Assembly: GCA_964529265.1 (NCBI GenBank)
Contig: CAZGVW010000076.1
Span: 1 to 19,627, forward strand
DNA: 19,627 nt
Source: CAZGVW01 sp964529265
Lineage (GTDB): Bacteria; Planctomycetota; Phycisphaerae; Phycisphaerales; UBA1924
Direction: 5' to 3'
In this document: positions 1 through 8,327 of the stretch, one piece after another
Numbering within the stretch: position 1 is the first letter of the stretch
Layout of the letters: each line of letters begins with the position of its first letter
Program-made: the position numbers and the translations under genes
The notes under the pieces: generated by a model
Seen by the model: the letters and a program-made list of their open reading frames with translations, nothing else
Databases searched by the model: none
Told to the model about the DNA's origin: nothing

Positions 1-454
1 GGCCGTAGAAGCGCTCGGAGATGCGCATCAGGTCCTCGTCGCGGGCGACGACATGCTCGGTGAAGCGGGGGGGGATGACTCCGCCGCGGGGCTCGGCGCC
101 GGTCGGTGCATCGGGTGTGTGGGCGGTCTGGCCCTCGGGGAGCGCCGGGGTGGTGGTCGAGGCGCGGGGATCGGGCCCGAGCGGCAGGAGGTTCATAGGC
201 TCCGGGAGGGATGTTGACGAGGTGGTCGTCGCGCCGGGGATGGTGGCGCCGGAGCCGCCGCCTCGGCCCGCGGGGGCTCGGCCAGCGTTGCGCGGCTGCT
301 GATTAGAGACGGGCCGCTCGGTGGCGGCGGGCGGATCGAAGGTTGTGGGCGCATCGCCGACGCGGTCGGACGGGGCGGGCCAAAGCCAGTAGGTGGCGAC
401 CCAGACGACGACGAGCAGAGCCGCGGCGATGATCAGTCTCTGGGGACCTGACAT
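1..454 (-). CDS. LysM-domain membrane-anchored protein, 3' part missing
   Basis: The visible 151 residues start with a short N-terminus, then one hydrophobic helix (about residues 7-26, containing LIIAAALLVVVWVATYWLW). No clear signal-peptidase site is obvious, so it may be a signal anchor. A Pro/Thr/Gly-rich linker of about 100 residues follows. The last residues, around HVVARDEDLMRISERFYG, match the beginning of a LysM peptidoglycan-binding domain, and the frame runs off the window. LysM domains bind the GlcNAc backbone of peptidoglycan, so a cell-wall-associated role in the periplasm is likely. Anything after the LysM start, including a possible catalytic domain, is unseen. The ATG is supported by a GGAGG seven bases upstream. 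It lies 146 bases downstream of secDF on the same strand, and could be either its own unit or the operon tail. Confidence 0.8.
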   Translation of the reverse strand, partial: MSGPQRLIIAAALLVVVWVATYWLWPAPSDRVGDAPTTFDPPAATERPVSNQQPRNAGRAPAGRGGGSGATIPGATTTSSTSLPEPMNLLPLGPDPRASTTTPALPEGQTAHTPDAPTGAEPRGGVIPPRFTEHVVARDEDLMRISERFYG

Positions 455-461
455 GGCGTGT

Positions 462-466
462 CCTCC
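462..466 (-). promoter_or_regulatory. Shine-Dalgarno site of the LysM gene
   Basis: GGAGG on the minus strand, seven bases before the ATG at 454. It is one of the few strong ribosome binding sites in this window and fixes the start of the LysM gene. Confidence 0.6.
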
Positions 467-600
467 GTGACAACGGCCGCCGAGAGCGTATCAGACGATG
501 GGAACGGCGCGTCTGTTCTTCGGCGAGATCGCGGAGAAACGTCCAACTCTGCGAGGGCGAGGATGGGGGCGGAGGATGGGGACGAAGGCGGAGGGGCCGC

Positions 601-3600
601 TCAGGGAGCGACGAGGGCTTCCTTGGCGCCGGCGCCGGCCCTGGGGCGGGGCTGCGCGTGCAACTTCTCCTCGGCCTTGCGCGAATAGAGCAGCGGCGCG
701 GCGATGGCGACGGTGGAATAGGAGCCGGAGAACACGCCGATGAGCAGGGCGTAGGCGAAGGCCCGCACGCCCTGTCCGCCCTCCACATAGAGGATGAAGA
801 CGGCCAGCAGCGTGGTGCCGGTGGTGATGATCGTGCGGCTCATCGTCTGGTTGATGGACGTGTTGACGACATCGGCGCTGGCGTAGCCGAGGCGGCCTCG
901 GTTCTCGCGCACGCGGTCCATGATGACGATGGTGTCGTTCAGCGAGTAGCCGACGATCGTGAGGAGCGCGGCGATGAGCGCGAGGTCGATCTTGAAGGGC
1001 TCGATGAGGAGCGCGGTGGCGACGGGCTGGGCGCTGTCATAGATGATCTCGGCGATCGCGATGAATGCGACGGTGGCGAGGATATCGTGGCCCAAGGAGA
1101 GCACGGCGGCGAGCGAGTATCGCACCGAGCCGAACCGCACCCAGATGTACATCATGATGGCGCCGAGCGTCAGCAGCACGGCGACGGTGGCCTGTGCCTT
1201 GAAGGTCTGGGCGATCTGGGCGCTGAAGGATTGCACGCCGGCGAGCGAGGCCGAGGTCTGCATCGCCTCGCGGACCAGGCGCCACTCCGGCGCGGCGACC
1301 TCCGCTCTCCAGACCTCGTCCGTCGCGAACGCATCCACCGAGGGATCGGTCGCGACGACGACGGCGCCGGTGACCAGACCCTCGCGCCGGTCGGTGACGA
1401 GGAGGCGCATGCGATGATCGACGGTGTCGGCGAAGCCGGCGCTCTCGCGCATGGCGTCGAGCCGCGCCCGGAGCGCGGCTTCGGGCCGGGGAGGCGTGAT
1501 GTTCTGCAGCACGACGGCGACGCCGCCCACGAACTCGCTCACGTCGTCGGTGAGCGCCGGACGCCCCAGGACCTTGCCGAGCACCGGGTCCAGGATGCGC
1601 ACGACGGGCGCCTGGGCCACGTCTTCAATGTCCATGCCGGCGAACTGAACGGGCGGACGCACTTCCAGCCATTCGGCGAGGGCCGTGGTGACCACGTTGG
1701 CGACCTCGTCGCGCTCCTGAGCGATGGTCTTGATCTTGAAGCGGTCGGACGTGACGCCATCGGCCTCGGGATCGATGGGAAGAATCTCCGCCGTGCGCAT
1801 CAGCGAAGCGGTCGTGCCGGGCTCGGCGGCCAAGGTGATGGCGCGGAGGCGCTCCTCCACCTCGGCGCGGGTCTTGCTGATCGGCTCGGCGCGCTGGGGC
1901 CCCTCCATGCCATCGGGGTCGTGCGACAGGTTGACCGTGACGGCGGTGCCGCCGCGGAACTCGTTGTCGAGCATCTTCTCGCCCTGCGTGAAGATCGCGA
2001 AGAGGGAGAAGGCGACGAAGATGGAGGAGATGGTCCAGAAGATCGGGCGAAGCCGCAGCCAGTTCACGCGCGGCGTGAGCAGGCGATCGATGAAGGGAAC
2101 GGCGATCGGGAGCTGCGACATCTTCTTGATGCGGAGCTTGTCCACGAGCAGCACGAAGATGAGGCGCGTCATGAGCAGCGCCGAGAACAGCGTGCCCACG
2201 ATGCCGATGCCCATGACCACGGCGAAGCCCTTGAGTTCCGGCGTGGCGGTGTAGTAGAGCACGATGCAGGCGATGAGGGTCGTGATGTTCGCGTCGAGGA
2301 TGGTGCTGAGCACGCGCTGGAAGCCGAGCCGGACGGCCGTGCGCAGATCCGACCCGGCGAGGATCTCCTCGCGGACGCGTTCGTAGATGAGCACGTTGGC
2401 GTCCACGGCCATGCCGAAGGTCAGAATGACGCCGGCGATGCCGGGGAGCGTGAACGCCGCCCGGCTGAGGCTCATGAGCCCGAGGATCACCACCGCGTTG
2501 CAGAAGAGCGCAATCACCGAGATGAAGCCGGCCGTGAAGTAGTAGCAGCACATGAAGACGGCGACGATGATGAAGGAGATCACACCGGCGCGAAGCCCGG
2601 ACCGCAGGTTGTCCGCGCCGAGTTCAGGCCCCAGCACATCCTCGCTGATCGGCTCCGGATCGAGGCGGGCCTGCAGCGACCCCGCGGCGAGCGTGCGTTT
2701 GATGTAATCGATCTCGGCCTGCGGGAAGTTGCCGACGATCTGGCCGTTGGAGGAAATCCGGCCGATCAGGGTGGGCGCGGTGTAGATGCGGTCGTCGAGG
2801 ATCACGGCCATCGGCCGCTGGAGGTTGGCGCCGGTCAGGGCGCCGAGCAGCGATGCGCCCTTCGCATCCATGCGGAAGGCGATGGAGGGGCGGCCCATTT
2901 CGTCCACGCTGGGAAAGGCGTCGGTGACTGCCCAGTCGCCATCGGCCTCGGTCATCTTCATGCCGGGCGAGTCGAAGGTGAGCAGGTAGTAGACGCCGTC
3001 GCGCTCCTCGCCGATCAGGCCGCGCTGGGCGAAGTACATCTCCGGGCTGGACTGGAGGAAATCGAACTGCTGCTTCGTGTCGTACCACGAGGCGATGTCG
3101 TGGATGGGCAGCCATTTGAAGCCGTCCGCCCGGACGCCGCGGGGCCCCTGCTCGATGAGTTCCCGCCGCAGGCGCTGCAGGTCGGGCACGTTGTCCTCTG
3201 GCCGTGCGACGATGCGGAAGTTCAGCACGCCGGAGCCGCGAAGGAGGCGCTTCAGGTCGGCGGGGTCGTCGAGGCTGCGGCGGTTCTGCGCGTACTCGCC
3301 GTACGCCGCGAGGATGCGGTCGATCTGGGCCTGCGACTCCGGATGCGACTGCCGGATGCGCTCAATGGCGCGCTCCTGCGGGCTCGGCAGGACATCGACC
3401 TTTCCCGTCTCGGTGTCCTTGATCCGGTGCTTCTCGGCCGAGAGCGCCAGCGCCTGCTCGATCTCGGCCCGCGTGATGTTGGAGCGGATGACGGCGTCGA
3501 GCGCCCGTTCATAATCGAACTGGGCCTGCGACGCGGCCTCCAGCGCCTTGTTCATTTCCTCGTCGCTCGGGATCGTGGCGGACGAGACCGTCTGATACGC

Positions 3601-4095
3601 CTTGCGGGCTTCCTGCGCCGCGTCGTATCGCTCCGCCGCGGTGCGCATCAGCGCCAGCCTGGCGTCGTCCCCGGCCGCGAGGCGCTCGATCGCCGCGGAG
3701 CGCTCGGCGGCCGGAAGCGACATGGCCGCCTCGAGCTCGCCGCGGTCGATCGCGTTGGCTTCCAGCGATTCGAGCAACTCCTGGAACTGATCGCGCAGGG
3801 CCTTCACCGAGTCGGTCGGCAGGGGCATGCTGATCTCGATGCGGTTGCGCCCCTGCCGGACGAACGAGATCTCGAAGAGCCCGTTGGGATCGACGCGCTG
3901 CTTGAGCACCTCGATCATCGAATCGATGGTGCGGGCGGGGTCGTCTTCCGGCGCCAGGTTGACGTTGTAGACCAGCGTCACGCCGCCGGCGAGGTCGCGT
4001 CCGCGCCGAAGCTTGGCCGAGGGCGGAAAGATGGAGATCCCGCAGATGGCCAGGATGACGACGACGATCAGCGTGTTTCGGATGATGTGCTGCAT
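601..4095 (-). CDS. secDF: SecD-SecF fusion, protein translocase accessory subunit
   Basis: A single 1164-residue protein joins SecD and SecF, which use the proton motive force to help SecYEG/SecA export across the inner membrane. The SecD half has an N-terminal helix (residues about 6-24), the DLAGGV motif, a periplasmic region, and a membrane domain with GMAVDANVLIYERVREE near residues 560-576. The SecF half begins with a helix near 685-705, has the FRGGTAV motif near 711, and its membrane domain contains GYSLNDTIVIMDRVREN near 1048-1065. Both conserved Asp-containing transmembrane motifs are intact. Two regions are large: an alpha-helical, charged insert at about 105-275 in the SecD periplasmic part, and a SecF periplasmic domain of about 250 residues. 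It lies 80 bases after yajC, its usual partner. No clear ribosome binding site precedes the ATG, which is followed directly by the expected N-terminal helix. Confidence 0.97.
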   Translation of the reverse strand: MQHIIRNTLIVVVILAICGISIFPPSAKLRRGRDLAGGVTLVYNVNLAPEDDPARTIDSMIEVLKQRVDPNGLFEISFVRQGRNRIEISMPLPTDSVKALRDQFQELLESLEANAIDRGELEAAMSLPAAERSAAIERLAAGDDARLALMRTAAERYDAAQEARKAYQTVSSATIPSDEEMNKALEAASQAQFDYERALDAVIRSNITRAEIEQALALSAEKHRIKDTETGKVDVLPSPQERAIERIRQSHPESQAQIDRILAAYGEYAQNRRSLDDPADLKRLLRGSGVLNFRIVARPEDNVPDLQRLRRELIEQGPRGVRADGFKWLPIHDIASWYDTKQQFDFLQSSPEMYFAQRGLIGEERDGVYYLLTFDSPGMKMTEADGDWAVTDAFPSVDEMGRPSIAFRMDAKGASLLGALTGANLQRPMAVILDDRIYTAPTLIGRISSNGQIVGNFPQAEIDYIKRTLAAGSLQARLDPEPISEDVLGPELGADNLRSGLRAGVISFIIVAVFMCCYYFTAGFISVIALFCNAVVILGLMSLSRAAFTLPGIAGVILTFGMAVDANVLIYERVREEILAGSDLRTAVRLGFQRVLSTILDANITTLIACIVLYYTATPELKGFAVVMGIGIVGTLFSALLMTRLIFVLLVDKLRIKKMSQLPIAVPFIDRLLTPRVNWLRLRPIFWTISSIFVAFSLFAIFTQGEKMLDNEFRGGTAVTVNLSHDPDGMEGPQRAEPISKTRAEVEERLRAITLAAEPGTTASLMRTAEILPIDPEADGVTSDRFKIKTIAQERDEVANVVTTALAEWLEVRPPVQFAGMDIEDVAQAPVVRILDPVLGKVLGRPALTDDVSEFVGGVAVVLQNITPPRPEAALRARLDAMRESAGFADTVDHRMRLLVTDRREGLVTGAVVVATDPSVDAFATDEVWRAEVAAPEWRLVREAMQTSASLAGVQSFSAQIAQTFKAQATVAVLLTLGAIMMYIWVRFGSVRYSLAAVLSLGHDILATVAFIAIAEIIYDSAQPVATALLIEPFKIDLALIAALLTIVGYSLNDTIVIMDRVRENRGRLGYASADVVNTSINQTMSRTIITTGTTLLAVFILYVEGGQGVRAFAYALLIGVFSGSYSTVAIAAPLLYSRKAEEKLHAQPRPRAGAGAKEALVAP

Positions 4096-4175
4096 GGCGG
4101 ATGTTGAGAGCGCCGCGCCTCCGGTGATGGGCGCGGGAATGTGTGCGGTGTGCGGTCAGGCGGCGCGGCCGCGGG

Positions 4176-4673
4176 TCAGACTCCGACTTTCTCCGGCTCC
4201 CTCGCGGCGGGCGCCGATGACTCGCGCGACCCGGAGGACTTGAGCACGCTCTGAATCGCGGCTTTCGTCACGCGCACCTTCGTGTTGTTCGATTCATCCA
4301 CCTTCAGCACCACGCGATCGTCGTGCACTTCGGCCACCGTGCCGATGACGCCGCCGATGGTGACCACCTCGTCATGCCGCTTGAGCGACGAGAGCATCTC
4401 CGCGCGGCGCTTCTTCTCCTTCCGCCCGCCGAAGACGGTGGTCAGGATCATGAAGCCCATGAGCAGGAGGAGGATGAAGAGGAAACCGCCGCCGCCGAAG
4501 GGGCTCGAGGGCGGGGTGGTCGTGCCGCCGCCTCCCAGCGAGCCATCGGCGCCCTGCGTGGGCTGAGACCCGTTGGCGCCGCCATCCGTGCGGCCCGCGA
4601 CCGGCGGCGCCGAGGCGAAGGTCAGGCTGGTTTCCGGAAAGAACAGAATCCCGTGCGAATCGTGTGTGAACAT
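4176..4673 (-). CDS. yajC: YajC family preprotein translocase subunit
   Basis: The 165-residue product has one transmembrane helix at about 62-82 (GFLFILLLLMGFMILTTVF), then a basic stretch (GGRKEKKRRAEML) and the YajC core, with DEVVTIGGVIGTVAEVHDDR and a beta-rich tail. YajC is a small inner-membrane partner of SecDF in the Sec translocon. It sits between tgt and secDF, the conserved order. Compared with the usual length of about 110 residues, it has a low-complexity Gly/Ser/Thr/Pro-rich N-terminal segment of about 60 residues before the helix. The ATG at 4673 was chosen because the longer frame would run into tgt. An in-frame GTG upstream (encoding VEIRGG) is possible, and neither has a strong ribosome binding site. 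The C-terminus is also Ser/Ala/Glu-rich and probably disordered. Confidence 0.9.
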   Translation of the reverse strand: MFTHDSHGILFFPETSLTFASAPPVAGRTDGGANGSQPTQGADGSLGGGGTTTPPSSPFGGGGFLFILLLLMGFMILTTVFGGRKEKKRRAEMLSSLKRHDEVVTIGGVIGTVAEVHDDRVVLKVDESNNTKVRVTKAAIQSVLKSSGSRESSAPAAREPEKVGV

Positions 4674-4755
4674 GGTGGATTGTTCGTGCGCGCCGCCGCG
4701 GATTTCCACGGCCGTCTGCGGCGCGAGGGGCGAAAGGGCAATGATGCGACATGAG

Positions 4756-4777
4756 GCGCCCGGCTTCGGCCGGGCGC
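4756..4777. other. Perfect 9-bp hairpin with TTCG/CGAA loop between tgt and yajC
   Basis: GCGCCCGGC, a four-base loop TTCG, then GCCGGGCGC. The stem is perfect. It lies 18-39 bases after the tgt stop on the minus strand, inside the tgt-yajC intergenic space. In the transcribed (minus) direction the loop reads CGAA and no T-run follows, so it is not a canonical intrinsic terminator. It could stabilise or process the mRNA, or be an attenuator. Confidence 0.5.
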
Positions 4778-4794
4778 ACTGAAAGACCCGCGAG

Positions 4795-6087
4795 TCAACC
4801 GCCGAGCCCTGGCCCGACGAGACCCTCCGCGGCCGCCGGCCAGCGCCGGGCGAACGCAGACCAGACATCATCGCGGATCGCAGCGCGAATGTCCAACATC
4901 AGGCGCTGGAAGTGCCGAACATTGTGCAAACTGACCAGAATTGGCCCGAGCATCTCCCCGGCCAGGAACAGGTACCGGAGGTAGGCGCGGGAGAAGTGGC
5001 CGCCGGGGGGCCCTGAGTGTCCGGGGCGCCCCGGTTCGGGTGGGCCGGACGAGCCCCTGCAGGCGAGGCAATCGCAGTCGCCTTCCAGCGGGCCATCGTC
5101 CTCGGCGTATTTCGCGTTCTTGAGGCGGATCTGGCCGGTCCGGGTGAACGCGGCCCCGTTGCGGCCGTTCCGGGTGGGAAGGACGCAATCGAACATGTCG
5201 CACCCGGCCCGCACCGCGGCGACGAGATCGCGGTCGTAGCCGACGCCCATCAGGTAGCGGGGGCGGTCCCGCGGCAGCAGGGGGGCGGTGTGGGAGACGA
5301 CCTGCACGATCTGATCGAACCCCTCGCCGACGGCGACCCCGCCGATGGCGTAGCCGGGGAGGTCGATGGCCGTGACGCGCGAGGCGGACCACGAGCGCTT
5401 TTCGAGGTCCGTCCCGCCCTGCACGATGCCGAAGAGCGCCTGGACCGATTCGCGACCGGCGGCGCTGTGCGCGGCGGCGCAGCGCTCCAGCCAGCGGATG
5501 GTGCGCTCGTTCGCGAGGTCGAGGCGCTGGGCGTGATCGATTTCGGCGGTGCGCTTCGTGCGGCGCGGCGCTGCGGAAGCGGCCATCCTGCGCCGCGTTT
5601 CGTTCATCGACTGCGGATCGACGCTGGGCGGGCAGTCGTCGAAGGCCATGATGATGTCGGCGCCGAGCGCGTGCTGGGCCTGAATCGAGCGCTCCGGCGA
5701 GAGGAAGATGAGCGAGCCATCCACGACGGAGCGGAACTCCACGCCGTCGTCCGTCACGCGACTGACATCGCTCAGGGAGTAGACCTGGTAGCCGCCGGAA
5801 TCGGTGAGGATGGGTCCGGGCCAGTTCATGAAGCGGTGCAGGCCGCCGCGGCGGCGCACGTCTTCGTCACCGGGGCGCAGAAGCAGGTGGTAGGTGTTGG
5901 CGAGGACGATTTGCGAGCCCGTGGCGGCGACAAGATGCGGCAGAAGGCCCTTCACCGACCCGCGCGTGCCCACGGGCATGAATGCGGGAGTATCGAAACC
6001 GCCGTGCGGCGTGGTGACGCGGCCGATTCGCGCAGCGCACGAGGCCGACGTGTGCCGGATCTCGAAGGACAGGGCCCCCCCGGTCAT
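4795..6087 (-). CDS. tgt: Queuine tRNA-guanine transglycosylase
   Basis: The 430-residue product exchanges the wobble guanine of GUN-anticodon tRNAs (Asp, Asn, His, Tyr) for preQ1, a step in queuosine synthesis. The family motifs are intact: PAFMPVGTRGSVKGL near the N-terminus, LTDSGGYQVYSL with the general-acid Asp at about 96, DIIMAFDDCPP, MFDCVLPTRNGRNG with the nucleophile Asp at about 300, and the zinc site CDCLAC (Cys about 338, 340, 343) with a His in the SLHNVRHFQRLM segment. It is longer than the usual 370-380 residues; part of the excess is a Gly/Pro-rich loop just after CDCLAC, inside the zinc-binding region. Its ATG overlaps the rhomboid stop codon by four bases (ATGA), implying translational coupling, and it precedes yajC-secDF as in many bacteria. 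Confidence 0.97.
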   Translation of the reverse strand: MTGGALSFEIRHTSASCAARIGRVTTPHGGFDTPAFMPVGTRGSVKGLLPHLVAATGSQIVLANTYHLLLRPGDEDVRRRGGLHRFMNWPGPILTDSGGYQVYSLSDVSRVTDDGVEFRSVVDGSLIFLSPERSIQAQHALGADIIMAFDDCPPSVDPQSMNETRRRMAASAAPRRTKRTAEIDHAQRLDLANERTIRWLERCAAAHSAAGRESVQALFGIVQGGTDLEKRSWSASRVTAIDLPGYAIGGVAVGEGFDQIVQVVSHTAPLLPRDRPRYLMGVGYDRDLVAAVRAGCDMFDCVLPTRNGRNGAAFTRTGQIRLKNAKYAEDDGPLEGDCDCLACRGSSGPPEPGRPGHSGPPGGHFSRAYLRYLFLAGEMLGPILVSLHNVRHFQRLMLDIRAAIRDDVWSAFARRWPAAAEGLVGPGLGG

Positions 6088-7223
6088 GAGCGCCGCCGTC
6101 GCGTCTCAGAGGCCCGGCGCAGCGTCCGGCGCTCGCCCTCGGTAAGGCTGTTCAGGCCTTCCCGGCTGACTTTCGCGAGCAGGCGATCGAGTTCCGCCTC
6201 GTCGTCGGGCGCTGGGCGAGCCGGGCGGGGCGCACCGGGCGCAGGCGCCGCCTTCCCGCGCCGCGAGGGGCCGAGGACCTCGAAGAAATCCCGCAGCAGG
6301 TGCGTATGGCGGATGAAGAAGAAGCCCGCTCCGGCGCCGCCGAGATGCGCGGCGTCGCCGCCGGCGTTCGCGCCGCCGGTGAGAAGGTTGATGGCCGCGA
6401 TGAGCGTGAACGCGTAGACCGCGGTTGCGAGCCGCATCGGCAGCACGAAGAACACGAGCAGTTGCGCGTTGGGCGCGATGAAGGCCGCGGCCATCAGCAC
6501 GCCGAACACGCCCGCCGAGGCCCCGATGAGCGGCGTGTAGATGTCGTTGAACAGCACGCCCGGGACCCGCATCCCGAACTGCCCGAGGGCATTGAGCAGC
6601 AGGTATGAGAAGCCCCCGAAGATGCCGCAGACGAGGTAGAACGCGGCGTACCTCTTCTTGCCGAGGAAGCCCTCGACCATGCCCCCGAAGAAATAGAGGC
6701 CGATCATGTTGAAGACGAGGTGCGTGAGGTTTCCGTGCAGGAACTGGAAGCCGATCAGGCGCCAGAACTCCAGGTGAAAGAGCTTGCCCGAGGAGAAGTG
6801 AAACAGCGTCTGCAGCGGCGACATGACGAGCGTGCGCTGCACCCCAACGGGGTCGTACAGGCGCCCGTCGATCAGCACCTGCCCGGACAGAGTCAGCCGC
6901 GCCTTCGCCACGGCGTCGCCGCTGAGCCGATCGCCACGGGAATCGACGACGATGCGGGCCGCGGCGCCCGGAAGTGACTGGCTCGGCGCCGCCAGTTGGG
7001 TGACGACCTGATGGCGCAGCTCATGCGGCGGCGCGTCCTTGAGCGGCAATCGTCCCGCATCGGTCGCGAGCAGCACGCCCGACGACGCAAGCACCCCGTC
7101 GAGCACGAACACGGCGATGTTGATCACGATCAGCCACGTGTTGAACGACCACAGGCCGATGGCGCCCACGCCGCTCGTGGAGCGCGGTCCGACGCGGACA
7201 TACTCGCGGTCGTAGATCCCCAT
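6084..7223 (-). CDS. Rhomboid family intramembrane serine protease
   Basis: The 379-residue product has a first helix at about 24-45, a long loop, then the rhomboid core. Landmarks are HGNLTHLVFNMIGLYFFGG, the serine motif GASAG (catalytic Ser about 236), and the catalytic His in DAAHLGG (about 293), so the Ser-His dyad is intact. Rhomboids cut transmembrane substrates within the bilayer; the substrate here is unknown. The roughly 100-residue loop between the first helix and the HGN motif is longer than in GlpG-type enzymes. The C-terminal tail is cytosolic-looking and basic, and ends in a helical motif (ELDRLLAKVSREG...SLTEGERRTL) also present in the neighbouring M50 protease. It resembles a tail seen in many rhomboids, possibly the Pfam DUF6576 family, from memory. 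It overlaps tgt downstream by four bases. Confidence 0.93.
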   Translation of the reverse strand: MGIYDREYVRVGPRSTSGVGAIGLWSFNTWLIVINIAVFVLDGVLASSGVLLATDAGRLPLKDAPPHELRHQVVTQLAAPSQSLPGAAARIVVDSRGDRLSGDAVAKARLTLSGQVLIDGRLYDPVGVQRTLVMSPLQTLFHFSSGKLFHLEFWRLIGFQFLHGNLTHLVFNMIGLYFFGGMVEGFLGKKRYAAFYLVCGIFGGFSYLLLNALGQFGMRVPGVLFNDIYTPLIGASAGVFGVLMAAAFIAPNAQLLVFFVLPMRLATAVYAFTLIAAINLLTGGANAGGDAAHLGGAGAGFFFIRHTHLLRDFFEVLGPSRRGKAAPAPGAPRPARPAPDDEAELDRLLAKVSREGLNSLTEGERRTLRRASETRRRRS

Positions 7224-7262
7224 GCGTGTTCGTCTGTGATTCGGAGGGGCGGGCCGCCGATG

Positions 7263-8327
7263 TTAGCCCTTGCGGCGCTGGTTCGTGGCCTGCTTCAGCG
7301 TCCGCTTCTCGCGGCCCGAGAGGCTGCCCATCCCGCGCTCGGCGATTTTCGCAAGAATCCGATCCAGCTCCGCCTGCTCCTTCGCCGCCCGGGCGCGGTC
7401 CTTCTCCTCGCGCCGGCGCGAGGGCGCGGGCTCATCGTCATCCGCGGCCTGCCACGCGGCCCAGGGCTCGCCATAGGGCGATGATGACTCGAAGCGCAGA
7501 ATCTGCCGCTCGCGCCAGCACATGATCCCGCCCAAGATCGCGATCGCCAGCAGCAGTGTCTCGTTGCTCAGGAGCGCCAGCACCGCCAGCGCGCCCGCGG
7601 ACACCAGACCCACCTTCACCGTGATTTCCATCGCGCGCCGCCGCCCGATGCGCGCCCACAGCGCCGCGTGGAGCAGGCGCGAGCCATCCATCGGGTACAT
7701 GGGCACGAGCACGTTGAACGCCAGCAGCACGAAGTTCACGTAGTGCCCCAGCCACAGCACCACCTCCCACGGGTTGCCGAAGAACGCCACCGTTCGCCCC
7801 GGCTCGAACGGATTGAACAGAATCGCATCGGAGTGCCCCGTCAGCGCCAGCGCCGCGGCGAACACCGGCAGCAGCGCCACGTTCACCGCAGGCCCGCCCG
7901 CCGTCGTGATCATGTGCGCCCGCCACGTGTGCGGCGGCATGCACGAGGCAAGCCCGCCCAGCGGCCACATCAGGATGTCATCCGCCTCCCCGCCCACCGC
8001 GCGGCACGCGAAGCAATGCCCGAACTCGTGCAGCAGCACCAGGAGAAACAGCGTCGCCATCGAGGCGCCGGTGTACAAGGGCCCCCAGTGCGCATCGGGA
8101 ATCGACCACAGAATCTGCCCGATGATGTAGATCACGAAGAGCAGGTGGATGCGGATCCGGATGCCCCACACCCGCCCGATCGGGATCGCCCACGTCAGCG
8201 GGTTCTCCTCGCCGAAGATCCGCCGCACAACGCCTCGGAAGCCATCGCCCCGGTATCCGCCGCCGCCACCGCCGCGCCCACCCCCGCCGCCGCGGCGACG
8301 CTCGTGATCCCGGTCCGCGATGCTCAT
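7263..8327 (-). CDS. Site-2-protease-like M50 membrane metalloprotease
   Basis: The 354-residue multi-pass membrane protein has the zinc-protease motif HEFGH at about 100-104 and the second-site motif NVLVPMYPMDG, with the metal-binding Asp at about 214. These are hallmarks of M50B/SpoIVFB-type site-2 proteases, which cleave membrane-bound substrates such as anti-sigma factors or signal-peptide remnants. There is no PDZ or CBS domain, which fits the compact SpoIVFB-like group. The N-terminus carries a run of Gly and Arg (about residues 11-27) that is likely disordered. The C-terminal 35 residues (ELDRILAKIAERG...SLSGREKRTL) match the tail of the rhomboid encoded 39 bases downstream. Its ATG overlaps the NUDIX stop (ATGA). 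Codons end mostly in G (GCG, CTG, ACG), unlike the plus-strand genes. The natural substrate cannot be told. Confidence 0.92.
   Translation of the reverse strand: MSIADRDHERRRGGGGGRGGGGGGYRGDGFRGVVRRIFGEENPLTWAIPIGRVWGIRIRIHLLFVIYIIGQILWSIPDAHWGPLYTGASMATLFLLVLLHEFGHCFACRAVGGEADDILMWPLGGLASCMPPHTWRAHMITTAGGPAVNVALLPVFAAALALTGHSDAILFNPFEPGRTVAFFGNPWEVVLWLGHYVNFVLLAFNVLVPMYPMDGSRLLHAALWARIGRRRAMEITVKVGLVSAGALAVLALLSNETLLLAIAILGGIMCWRERQILRFESSSPYGEPWAAWQAADDDEPAPSRRREEKDRARAAKEQAELDRILAKIAERGMGSLSGREKRTLKQATNQRRKG

Noticed and set aside
658..4107. A 1149-codon plus-strand open frame lying opposite secDF
   Set aside because: It is an antisense shadow produced by GC-rich codons. Its translation is Gly/Asp/Glu/Arg/His-rich low complexity with no recognisable motif, while the opposite strand encodes an unmistakable SecDF.
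4674..4871. Longer version of yajC starting at 4871
   Set aside because: It would overlap the end of tgt by 77 bases and adds Arg/Ser-rich residues that do not resemble YajC.
5017..6417. A 466-codon plus-strand open frame across tgt and the rhomboid gene
   Set aside because: It spans two well-supported genes on the other strand and has no motif.
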